DNA of 64,000 nt from Rotaria socialis (Eukaryota; Rotifera; Eurotatoria; Philodinida; Philodinidae), in the NCBI GenBank assembly GCA_905331475.1, contig CAJNYU010004681.1, forward strand, positions 62,001 through 126,000, given 5' to 3'. Below are positions 47,636 through 59,266 of this stretch, piece by piece; position 1 is the stretch's first letter, and every line of letters begins with the position of its first letter. The translations under genes were made by a program, and so were the position numbers. A model generated the notes under the pieces. That model ran no database searches. It was not told the DNA's origin and worked only from the letters and a program-made list of their open reading frames with translations.

Positions 47636-48714
47636 TACTTTTCTACAACAAAAATGAATACAAAAAATTACATAAAAATTATTTGTATTCTCTCCTTCGA
47701 TAACAAATAGTAAACAATGGAATGCATGATTCATGTTGGCTGGTTGATTGTTGGATACTAATTTAGACAGATACAGATGACTCATTCTTTTTTCTTCTTA
47801 CACAAGGAACAAGGTGAACATATTCATGGCAGAAAAAAGATCCAATAGAACACATGCATAGTAGTTGGCACTAGTGGAGTGTTGATTTCGTATTTTCTAT
47901 GCTCCTAATTATTTCTTACAGCATATAATAATCGTAGCGTTTTGAAACAAATTCGGCATTACTGAAGATAGTTACGAATATTTTTTAAAATGATGATTTC
48001 TACATTATGCGACATCCAACAGTTGTGCATTAATTATTGCAAAAGTTGGTGTGTTAATATAATATGACCAATAAAATATTATAATTAAGATATTATAATA
48101 TGCAGGATTTTTATTATTCATCCGCAAAAAGATAATATATTCAGCTATGGTGTCTCTAATGGAAAACTCTTGAAAATGCATCAGCAAAGAATTTATTCAA
48201 GAGAAATAAAAGCCAAAATACCTATTCTCTCATTTTTGTCTCTTTGTAATGAAAAATATGAAGTAAGCAAATATACTCGCAAAAATGTGCATGAATTAAT
48301 CTGCAAAGCCTTAGTCAATATTATGAATTGGAGGATTTTGTCATTCAAAGAGTTTTGCCAAAAATCGTTATATACTGAAAGTTTTTTTTTTGCCGTAGAA
48401 ATAAACTACAGGCAGATTGTAGACTATTTTCTTATCGATCCTAATATGAAATATAACGATGTCGATCAATTTCATAGTAATAACTCAAAAATATCTATTT
48501 TACGTTAAAAACCTTTTGCTTCAAAGGCCATACAACAGTCAACAAAATGACATCAGTTCGAAAGGTTTGGAAATGAATTAAAAGTAGAATATTATCAATT
48601 TATCGGGTGCATCGGTCTTGATGGCAACTACAGATAAAATAAAATTCAAAAGTTCTATTTCCTATTGATTTAGTTTTTTCATTTATATTTTTTAGTTCGC
48701 TGAGAGTATTTCAG
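47636..48714. other. Upstream flank of HMG-CoA synthase, otherwise empty
   Basis: It should contain the 5' UTR exon and promoter of HMG-CoA synthase. A 112-codon plus ORF (TTG start 48170, first ATG 48176, end 48508) includes FAVEINYRQIVDYFL, faintly ankyrin-like, but is isolated and not accepted as a gene. Confidence 0.45.
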
Positions 48715-48939
48715 CAGTGTCCAAGGGCTGAGAAATAGGCATTTTTAATGTGCCCAGGGATTGTCAGTGTCGCTGTGATAATTCCTAGAGGAAATGGGAA
48801 TCAGCTATAGGTTCTCTCACAGTTCTTCCATTCACGAAAGTCGCGATATTGCTGTTTTAAAAATAGTTTTTGCATGAAATCATTGATTCTCGCAATTTTG
48901 CAAGTGAAAATGAGTGAGAGGGCAAAAATTATCGTGAAT

Positions 48940-50295
48940 CAGGGCTCCTAATGGGATGGGACGAAATTTTCGTCCCGTGGGATAATGCAAGTCGTTCCAT
49001 CCCATCCCATGGGCTCCCATGGGATTCGCTATATTACGAAAAATCTTACTGAAAATCAAGGTTTAATTTTTTTGTAACTGGAAATTCGAAGTTTTCCAAC
49101 ATTTCGATTTAAATATTGGAATTAGGGATGCACCAATTCCTAGTACATTGCAAGAAAAATGACATTATTGCCTGATGTAGAGTGGAGCGGCCCTCTGATT
49201 CCATATATCAGCCAAGACCATTTTTTTGCTCTATGTAAAAGGATAACTGAGATTTATGAAAGGTTAAAAAAAGTTTTCGGATTTGACTCAGAATTTGAAT
49301 TTTCAAGTCGTTTTCGGTCAAATCCAGTTCAGTTTCAGACTTGCAGTTTGCATTACACAAAGTCTATGAATAGATTTGAAAAGAACGTTCAAAACTGAAC
49401 AGAAAAAAAATAAGTAAAAAGGCTTAATCCATAACTCCCAATGCTGAAAACACATAAACATTGGATAAAAAATTCAAGAAATTGACGGGATCGGATGTTT
49501 TCCCTAATTAAAAATGACGTGCCTGGTAGTGAGAATTATCGATTAAACATCTTTTTCTTCATATTTTTCTGTTCAGTTTTGAACTCTTCTTCAAATCTAT
49601 TCTTAGAATTTGTGTAATGCAAATTGAAAGTTTGAAACTAGGTTGGATTTGGCAGCATTTGACGGAAGACGACTTGAAAATTGGAATTGGGAGTCAAATC
49701 CAAAAACGCTTTTTCATCTTTAATAAATTTGGATCATAGTTTTTCATAGATCGAAAAAGATGACCTTGGCTGATATATGGAACGGAATCAGAGGACGACT
49801 GCCTCCTACATTAGGCAAAACTTTTATCTATCGTACCATGTACTAGAAATTGGTGCATTCCTGGTTGGAATATCATTATCAATACCTTATAATTCTGCTT
49901 GTGATGTTGTAAACGAAATTTGACTTTCTCAACTGAATATTCCTGTTTATCCGAAACTAAGGATGATAATGAGGAAGAAATAATTATAGAAGGTGATATT
50001 GAACAATTTATAAAACAAAAGATGATGATATTTTATTAAAACATTCAAACAAAAAGAACATTTATGTTTATTTCTGTTTTCTATGTTTTATCGTATTCTT
50101 TATTCAATTGTTCGAATAGAGCTCGGAGTTGGGTTAATGACCAGTACAGAAAAAGAATGATAATATTCACATTTTTCACCTATTGCCAAATGTGACATAA
50201 ATGAATAATAATTTTTCTTTAAAACAATAATCACATTTCCCATGGGATTAGGAACTCATCCCATCCCATCCCATCCCATCCCATTAGGAGCTCTG
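48940..50295. mobile_element. hAT-type element with perfect 8-bp duplication
   Basis: Ends CAGGGCTCCTAATGGGATGG and, read from the right, CAGAGCTCCTAATGGGATGG differ at one position. The flanks are the identical 8 bp TCGTGAAT (48932-48939 and 50296-50303), which is diagnostic for hAT and suggests a recent insertion. GGGAT is repeated in tandem near both ends, and a 19-nt palindrome (GGGACGAAA/TTTCGTCCC) lies at about 48958-48976. No transposase is visible. It carries a further element (49123-49863) inside. Confidence 0.85.
49123..49863. mobile_element. Foldback-like hAT element nested inside another hAT element
   Basis: Ends TAGGGATGCACCAATTCCTA and, read from the right, CAGGAATGCACCAATTTCTA are flanked by ATTGGAAT (49115-49122) and GTTGGAAT (49864-49871), seven of eight equal. 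The inverted repeat continues far inward: roughly 49123-49410 pairs with 49555-49863, leaving a centre of about 150 bp, so the element can fold into one long hairpin. Arms differ by many substitutions and small gaps. A 79-codon ORF (49159-49398) is part of the left arm and is not a gene. Confidence 0.8.
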
Positions 50296-50390
50296 TCGTG
50301 AATATTCCATATTTTTACCTTTAGTATCTAATGAACTGTAGGGGAACTGATGAGGAATTCCTAATCCTCAGTCCTTGGACACCCTTCAAT

Positions 50391-51579
50391 GACTACCATT
50401 GGTAATATTAATTGAATTTCCGAAGCAGATAAAGCTAGTCTAAAAATGGATAGAATTTACCCCCTCTAAATTATTGATCTTGATTATTCATTACCTCTGG
50501 ATAATATTCCATTGATGTTTGCCAAAACATGTATATCTATGAAAAGAGAGAATCAGAATACAACCAGTTTCTAGAATTAAATTCACTGTTCGTGGTACTT
50601 GAATGCGACGATTTAAGATGCAATAGTAAAATGTCGCATGGTCTCACAGAAATATCTGTCACATTGAATCGTTTGAGTTTGATTTTATATGATAACTACT
50701 TATCATTTGTGTGTGTTGTATTGTCGAGTCATAAGAATAACATGAAAAAAACCCACATTATTCATGTAATTGTAATACGAGTTGAAATCGAAGTAAATAT
50801 AATATATATATCACAAAGATACGAATGAAACCCATCTGGTCTTGTAGACTTGATACAAACGGCTATCGCTCAAAAATATTCTTGATTGTTCATTACCAAC
50901 TGATTTGCCGATCATTGCATGTTTGAAACAATATCTACTGTAATTGCATCATTTTTATTTCTGAAATCGTCACAGCTTTTATTTACCCTCTTCTACATAA
51001 GATCATCCGTAATATTCTCTTATGTTATCAGTATATTCAAGATAATTTCTTTTGCATTACCATAAAACGACGAACAATAGAATAGATCGTGTAAAAATTG
51101 CATAATAATTTATTAAATCGGAAATCTCTATATCCATTAGTGAATTACTAAATGTGTAAGATATTAAAATTCAAATGAACTCTCTCAGTTAACCTACTAC
51201 GTCGATTTCTCATCTGAATTCAAATTTAAAACAATCTTGCACTATTTTTACGCGATATTCTCGTAAACGTGCCGAAAAATGTTTTCAATTTTATTCTATT
51301 TGTCCTGTTGTTTTCGAATATGGCGTTTGGTCGTAAAAGAAAACAAAGATATTATATGTTATCAGGCATTGCTGATAAGATAATTTTTTTGTTGACGTAT
51401 TATCTATAAATCAAATGACGAATAACAAACTCTTTTAAAGCTAACTTTGATAATAGAAAAAAAAATGCAAGATCTTATATTCTTCATATTTACTTTCTTC
51501 TCATTCCTCTGTATAATCAATAGTTTTTCCTCCTTACTCTTTCAAAGGTAATACTCTTTGTTTTTTACGAAAACATCAT
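50391..51579. other. Intergenic upstream of the trypsin-repeat gene
   Basis: AT-rich; no supported gene. A 99-codon ORF at 50529-50828 has no recognisable feature. Confidence 0.45.
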
Positions 51580-52300
51580 ATGCACTTCTTATCACAGTTC
51601 AATCTATTACCACTATTGTTTGTTACTATTCTATGCAGTAAAACACTGTATGGATGCGATAAAAATAATGAACAAGATCTAGTAAAATACAATTCATTCA
51701 TCGCTGTATCAGTTAGATATGATTGTCAACACAAAAATGAACCAAATACGCATTGTTGCAGTGGAACAATTTTGACGGAATCATATATTCTAACAGCAGC
51801 TAATTGTGTTGATAGTTTTTCCAGTCGTCTGTCATCAGTTGATCTGACAATTGCTGCTGGGATCTATAATCGATTGAAATCAAATGAAGTCATTCGAAAA
51901 GTTGATCAAATTGTTATTCATTCAAAATGGATCAACGATCGACATGGTCGAAAGCACAACATTGCTCTTCTGCATTTATCAACTCCGTTAGATTTTACTT
52001 CAGATAAATGTATTGCTCGAATATATCGACCAGCCGACTTTAATTCGCTGAAAAATGTTTTAGAATATCCATCTAGTAGCATACCACTATCGGGTATCTC
52101 ATGGGAAAGACAACATATTAGCGCTGCAACATCTTTTGGTGTGAAACAGTTTGAGATATCGTTAGTGGATTATAATGATCCAATATGTTATAGATTGGTT
52201 TCGAATATCGAACAACAATTCTGTACTAGATTATATCCTGATAGCCAAGGTTTGCTTTATATAACTTTCAGTAGAATTATATCATTGTGATCTTTGTTTA

Positions 52301-52332
<32 letters not shown>

Positions 52333-54792
52333 ATTATATAGGTTCATGTAATCGTAAGTATTATATCTAAAATGATATTGATAACATTTCTAAAACAAAT
52401 TGCTCTTAAATTAATTAGATGCATCTGGAGAGCCTATTTTACAATGGATTGAAAATCGTTGGATGCAGGTAAAATTGAAATCATTGAAATTGATTTATTT
52501 TAATGATTTTTGATCTTTTCAAACATCAAGAGAAAAAATGATTTTTGAATAAATTATGACTGTTTTTTTTTCTTCTTCTTAGGTTGGTCTATTAAGCTCT
52601 GTTGTAGATACAGCAGATGGAAATTGCCTGAGAATTTATACTAGATTGGCATACTATCAAGAATGGATAGAATCAATTGTAAATTCGAAAAATCTTAAAT
52701 CTTCAAATATTGCAAATGCTCCTATGATCTATGAATGTAATCCAACTACTACAGAATGTGGTTGTAGTAGAGAAAATGTTGCATTGTCATCGGCAAAAAT
52801 TTTCGGTGGCGAAGAAGCAGTTCCATTTAGCTGGTCAATGATTGTGTCTGTTCGTTTGAACAATTCTGAAGAACATTCATGTAGTGGAACAATTCTTACT
52901 GCATATTATATCTTAACATCAGCAGATTGTGTAGATGGCGCATCTGACTTCGAAGTATCTATTGCTGCCGGTATTCATGATCGAATCACTGACTTTGCAA
53001 TGATTCGTTACCCACATGAAATATATATACATCCTCATTGGAATAAAAGTGACGGTACCTATCGGAATGATATTGCTATACTACGTATTTTCCCTCCACT
53101 ATCGATTCCCGGTGGTTTTTCTCTTGCTCGAACATGTATATCATACACGAATTCAAAAAATGAAACAATCAACTATCCATCAGCTGGTAGCAATTTAGTT
53201 GTTGTTGGTTGGGGATCAACTCGATATAACGAAAGTTATTTTTCTGATACGCTTCATCAAGCTGGTATAAATATGATTGATAATAACGATTCCATATGTC
53301 AAGCAGTGATTCATGATGTAGAAAAACAGTTTTGTGCTGGAGCATATGAAAAAGGTAGTAGAAAATATGTTGATTGTTAGTTCTATACGAATGTTTTTTC
53401 TTTTATCTATAATTTCTTGTAGGTCCATGTCGAGGTAATTATGTTTAATAATTCGAAGTAAATGTATGTATATATGCATGTCTGGTAAAATACTTATTTT
53501 AGGCGACTCGGGTGGTCCAATTCTTCAATGGAAGGGTACTTATTGGGAACAGGTCGGATCTTCTTTCTTTCACTCGTTTAACTTTAGACCTTTTTTTTAT
53601 TATAGGTAGGTATCACAAGTTATGGAGGAGATTGCCATCATAGTGATGCTCTGAGTATTTTCACAAGATTAACTTATTATTTTGATTGGATTGAATCGGT
53701 TATAAATATTTCATTAACTACAACTACACCAAAACCTCCACCACAACCAGTTTCGTATGCCTGTGACAAGACACTATCATGTGGTTGTGGTATGTCTGAT
53801 GTAGCTCTAATGTCTTCTCGTATTGTTGGCGGTGAAAATGCGATCAAAAATAGTTGGCCAATGGTTGTTTCACTTCGTTTTAACGGAACGAATGATCATT
53901 CATGTGGTGGAACAATTTTATCTAGCTCATATATTCTTACAGCTGCTCATTGTTTTCGTCAAATATCTATCGATGATCCAAGAGGTATTACCATTGCAGC
54001 AGGCATGTTAAATCGATCAGATCCATTACAAATCATACGTAATGTTGATCGAATTTATATACATCCAAATTTTACAAATTTACCAGATGATTATCGTCAT
54101 GATGTTGCCTTGTTGCATATTGATCAACCATTCGTATTTGCATCGAATTCAAATATAACAAAAACATGTATTCATCGTATCAATCCACTAATACCAGTAA
54201 GTGAAAACCCAAAGAATGGTAGTCGTCTTGCTGTGATTGGATGGGGTCAACTTCTCCAACAAGCACCATTTATTCCTGAAATACTTCAACAAGTAGAAAT
54301 CTTCACAATAGATAATCAAGATCCGACATGTTCAGTTTCGATAAATAATACTGACTTTCTGTTCTGTAGTGGATTATATGAAGGTGGAAAAGGTTAATAT
54401 TTGATGGCAAATTTTCAATAAATTCTATTTTTTTTCTTCTTCTACTTCAGATTCTTGCCAGGGTATGTGTGGAAGTATATTTTAGTTGATAATTGAAGAA
54501 AACAAAATTATTTTCTATAGGTGATTCAGGTGGACCAATATTTCAATGGACTGGAGAGTATTGGGAACAAGTAGGTATTATATCACATGGGAAAGGCTGT
54601 GCACTACCTGGTTTTCCAGGAGTATATGTTAGACTTTCTTATTATTACAATTGGATTGAAGAAATTTTAAAACGTGATGGTGAACATTTAGAACCAGGAA
54701 TTCCACAAACAACGACGCCAAACACTGCGTGCACATTTAAATTTAATATGTTGATATTCGGATCACTGGTTCTTTTATTCCTATCATATTGA
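51580..54792 (+). CDS. Three-domain trypsin-like serine protease (polyserase-like)
   Basis: Nine exons: 51580-52249, 52342-52353, 52419-52468, 52583-53354, 53423-53434, 53503-53552, 53606-54392, 54451-54462, 54521-54792; 878 residues. A signal peptide (LLPLLFVTILCSKTLYGC) is followed by three chymotrypsin-fold S1 domains joined by Cys-containing linkers. Domain 1: His57 is Asn (TAANC), Asp102 is Asn (HNIALL), Ser remains (HASGEP), and there is no IVGG site. Domain 2: His57 is Asp (TSADC), Asp102 and Ser are kept, and activation site KIFGG is present. Domain 3 has the full triad (TAAHC, HDVALL, GDSGGP), activation site RIVGG and Asp189 (KDSCQGDSGG), so trypsin-like cleavage after Arg/Lys is predicted. 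A hydrophobic C-terminus (MLIFGSLVLLFLSY) suggests a GPI or membrane anchor. Each domain carries a 12-nt exon just before the active-site serine. Confidence 0.88.
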
Positions 54793-55680
54793 ACGTGATA
54801 CGTATACATGATTAGGAAAAAAAGCAAATTTTTCACTTATAAATACCAATAAGATTTTCGAAAACATTTAAAACTATTCTTTCACGCTGTTTTAAATCAA
54901 GTTTAAGAAAAAAATGACGTCTTCTGCAGTTTTGAATGTATTTGATCTCGCAATAAGCTATATCATTCAAACCTACATCTACAACAAGCTATTCTTTTTT
55001 CGTCCTTCAATTCAAGTTTTGTCCATCAAATAAAAATACGTAAATGTATTGGATTATTTACGTGTGCATTATTTCCATCTCGACTACTTTAATATTTCAC
55101 ATTCTTTATTCCATTCGTAATTCTTCATCTTTTCTAAAGCATCAATAAATAAAACAATACATATTACAAATAAATTCTTTCTTTTCTTTTTCATTTTCGT
55201 TTCTTTCTTCTTATCGATCTTGTCTCTAGTTTTTTTTTTTACAGCATAGACCAAAGAAAAAAAATCAAATACAACACAACAATAATAAAACTGATGAAGT
55301 AGACGGAAGGAAAGAGAATTTTATTTACAAACAATGTGATTAAACACGACAGAAGAAGAAGTAGAAGAGAAAAAACGAAAACCATAAATACATTCATACA
55401 CTACAGACAACAGAAAAAAGCATTGTGCAGCGTTAACAGGCACGTAGAAAAAAACCACAACCGATATAGAAGAGCAATATGCCCAATAGAAGAATTTGAA
55501 TAAGTCAACGTTCAATTAATCACAAGAAGAAAAAAGAGCTATATACATTGTATATAGAATAACGCGATGAAAAAAAACCAGTGGAGAGAGAAATCTACTG
55601 TTATAATATGTGCGTGCGTTGAATAAAGAGAATATTATCTGACATCGTGTCTGTTGGAAATAAATCTTTTTTTTTTAAAT
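54793..55680. other. Convergent spacer
   Basis: 3' flanks of the protease gene (+) and FOXP (-). AT-rich; no gene recognised. Confidence 0.5.
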
Positions 55681-58600
55681 CTATTCATCCACTTGCTCAT
55701 CATCTCCATGCGTTAAACTAAAATATCAGAAATGTTCGTTTTTGATTATTAATTAAACATTTAATTCTGCTTCGGATCTACCTCATATCATTTTGTCCAT
55801 CGTCATCATCAGTTTGCTCATATTGATTATGATTGATGTCTCTCGATTGTTCATTATGTTGGCCATGATTACCATTAACACTAGCAGAATTTTCATCATC
55901 TTCGTCTTCGACATGATGTGAATGTAAAAGGCCCTTTAATGAGAAGAAACAAAAAAACTATCAAAAAGCGGTTATCTTTTCATATTTTTACTTTAAAATC
56001 TTTATAATCATCTTCCATACCAAATGGATACGAATAAAGTGCTTGATCATCACCAGCAGACGTGTTATGACTAAAATTAATAATAATAGATTTTAAATTT
56101 TACAAGCAAGTAGTATAGTTACCCATAGGATGATGATGATTCATTATGATTATTTCCTTTTTCAACTCCGCGTGTTAGACGTCTTTTACAAAATTCATTT
56201 TCATCTACAGTCCACACTGCACCTTTGATATTCTCAACGCGCATAAAACATTTATGTAATGACAAATTATGCCGCACAGCGTTCTATTTTGAAAAAGAAA
56301 AGTTTTCAAATTTTCTAATCCAAAACAAAATAAGAAAAGTTCCAAGAATTACCTTCCATGTTTGTGCATTTTTACGAAAATAAAGAAATTGACTCTCGAA
56401 CCATTTATAGACTTCATTTAATGTTAGTTGATTATCTGGAGATTCGATTATGGCCTAGAATAGATGCATTTATGTTTAAATTTAAAAATATTGTCCTTAA
56501 GAATGAATTTACTTGACGAATCAATGTTGCATACGTAAATGGTGGACGAACATCATGTGTCATGTAATATTCACGATTTTTTAATTCTAAATGTATATTT
56601 AATTAGCAAAGGAATGTAAAATGATAAGAAGTTTTAGAAGTAATGTTTAATAGTATTTTTCACAATGTTTTATTTTTACGAAGCATTAAGTAACTCAAAC
56701 TCAACGAAGGAACTCACCAGGTCTGGCTCTTCTAAACATATTTTTGGAGTATTTCGTGTCAACTAGAAATTTTCGTATTATTCTATTAACTATATCCACT
56801 CAACAAACCTTTTCCTTTACCAGCTTTTTTGCCACCTAATGCCAGCATTCCTTTTGCTTTTCTGCTCATTTGATGTTTTCCAGTTGAACCTATAGAAACA
56901 ATTGATAGATTCGTGCCATGAGATCTTGTTAATGCTGATGTATTTTCATTCGTATCCACAATATCATCATCATCATCGTCGTCGTCATCGTCGTCATCTT
57001 CATGTGTATCATCGCCTACTTCTTCTTCAACTGTATGAACAGGTGGCGGTGAACTCGATGCACTAGCACGTAGTATAGATTGTGCATTGGCATTATTGGT
57101 CGATGAAAGATCTTGTGTTGCTTTTTTTATAAGGCCCGTCGATGTTAGATAAGCGTTTTCTAGTTTAACAATAGGTAAATGATGAAATGTGGTTGCCGAT
57201 GACGATGTTGGTGATGCTAATTGTGCTGAACGATTATTATTGTAAGATGCTAATGTACGCGATGGTTGATGTGTTATAACATGTGCTGTTGCTGTTGTTG
57301 GATTCGATGATGATGCACCATTCGAATTTAATGGTTGATTTCCGCCATGCAAATGTTTCATCATAGCTTGAAGAATTTCACGTTCACGTGTCAATAACGC
57401 TTCTAATTGTTGAACAACATGTTGTTGTACACGTGCTTGAGCAACACTACGATCATCAAGTGAATGTTCATCGTTGAGATGTCGATTGAAATCTATCAAT
57501 GATGAACATAATGTATCACAACTTGGCCAACGACAATAATTTCTTTGATACAATGAATTGGTTGATGCATCTTGTTGTGTCGAACGATTTATTGTTGTTG
57601 TTGTTGCTGTTGCTGTTGGCATGATAATACGAGCTTCAGCTGAAATATTATTGTTTGTTCCGATTAAATTCAAACCTGTAAAAAAATTTAAAAAAATAGA
57701 AACGATTCTTATTATATTTTCCTATTCAACTATTAAACAAACAAACGTGCAAATGAAGCAACGAGGAAAAAATCATGGATTATTATACGCGTAAAAAAAA
57801 ACGAACACATCATTCGGACGTAGGGAAAGGACAATGGCAGTCTTTTTCATTGCAAAGAATGACGAACCGGTTATGGTTCGACCTGCTGTTAGCAGATCTG
57901 TGAGGTTGATCGTTGTTGGTTGAGATTGAGGATGTGTTGATATTGAAATCACTGGTGGAGATTCTGTAGACACTTACATATATAAATAAATGTTGTTTAT
58001 TGATAGAAGAGCTTTTCATCTTGAGGCAAAGAAAAATGACGCTATTCTTACCAGTAGCTGATGAATTATTGGGTGTTGTTGTTGTTAGATATTGAACAGT
58101 AGCTGTTGTTGGTTGATTGGAATTATTTGAATTTGTAATACTAAATAAACTAGGTATTTGTTGCTGTTGTTGTTGCTGCTGTTGTTTAGAGGAAACTTGT
58201 TGAAGAAGGAGTTGTTGATTTGCTAGTTGATTCTAAAAATAAAAAGTGAATTATGGATAAAAAACAATATTTGACCTCTATTTACTTGAATTTGCTTAAT
58301 AACGTCAGAATTCGACGTGTTTGTTGGTGGTAGTGGAGGTGGTTGAACAAGATTAAGTTGAATTTGCTCACTTAATTGTTGATTGATTTTTTCAACAAGT
58401 AGACGTTGCTAAATCATGGAGAAATATGCGTATTCTATTGTGTTTAGTAGTCTTTTTCCTCAGATAAATACTCGTTTATTATCGTTGTCACAGACGTTAT
58501 AGCATGCGTGAAACAACAAAGGCACAAAGATAGTTTGGTTGGTTGTTGTTGTTTTTTTTATGTTTCTTTTTCTCTCCTTCGTTCGTTTTTTTTATTCTAT

Positions 58601-59266
58601 TATTAATTTTCTTTCCTCCTCGTTCTTATTCTCGATATATTGTTTTTTTTTGCCGTCCTCATAAGCGAACACTATAATCAACATCCTGCGCGATGTTTGT
58701 TGTATAACGAATGAGACGTCAAAGAAAAGATGGAGAAAGGGAGCGAAGGAAAAAAATGAGACACCCAAGCCATATTGTTCATTGCTTCAATACGAACAGC
58801 CACTCCTTTTAGGCTTCATAAATGACCATAGACATATGAAAAAGAGACAGGGAGAAAAGGGGAGGTGATATACATTAGCGGTGACCTGTTGCATCATATA
58901 AATTATATACCTGTTCAGGACTTGTTAGTATTTGTTGAATAAGCATATTTTGTATTGCATTAGATGATGGTTGTAAAAATTGAAGCATAGCTGATGTTGT
59001 GACTGGCTGTTGTTGTTGGGGTGGTGATACGGCTGTTGATAAATAATCACCTGAATCTATTAAACGCATTGTACCCTGAAAGAGACAAATTAGCGTAATT
59101 AGAAAATATGCTAATATCTAATTACATTATTTGATGATGTTGGTGAAACAATAGTAGTTCCATTTTGTAAATGACCTGTTTGCTCATTAAGTATTGTTGT
59201 CGATGATGTTTTAGTTCTAGTCGGTGTTTGAAGTTTAGATGTTCGATTTGTTGTTGTCACTCTCAT
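55681..59266 (-). CDS. FOXP-subfamily forkhead transcription factor
   Basis: Thirteen exons from 59126-59266 down to 55681-55717 (others: 58911-59075, 58286-58408, 58052-58232, 57883-57963, 56809-57675, 56718-56762, 56513-56586, 56353-56454, 56123-56283, 55992-56070, 55782-55933); 735 residues. The order is the FOXP one: Gln-rich N-terminus; C2H2 finger ([20 protein letters not shown] then NDEH); leucine zipper ([20 protein letters not shown]); forkhead ([51 protein letters not shown]). Forkhead introns fall after IRQ and after TWK. FOXP proteins dimerise through the zipper and mainly repress transcription in nervous and other tissues. An Asp run of about 12 separates zipper and forkhead, and the tail is acidic and His-rich. 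ATG 59266 is used because the upstream in-frame start is TTG. The intron 58409-58910 may hold regulatory sequence. Confidence 0.96.

Larger units (their letters stand above)
48715..50384. mobile_element. Outer element of a transposon nest
   Basis: Matching inverted ends CAGTGTCCAAGGGCTGAG (left) and, read from the right, GGGTGTCCAAGGACTGAG suggest a small non-autonomous element, possibly hAT, of about 300 bp before it was invaded. The younger hAT copy 48940-50295 sits inside it. No convincing target duplication was found, so the exact ends and family are uncertain. Confidence 0.45.

Noticed and set aside
47636-47785. Longer N-terminus for HMG-CoA synthase from ATG 47785
   Set aside because: The ORF reads through a clear splice acceptor, and no donor gives an in-frame join; MNGTGYL at 47635 fits the family start.
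48176-48508. ORF with a faint ankyrin-like segment
   Set aside because: Isolated, first codon of the ORF is TTG, only one weak repeat-like stretch and no second exon seen.
49159-49398. 79-codon ORF as a gene
   Set aside because: It lies wholly within the left arm of the foldback hAT element.
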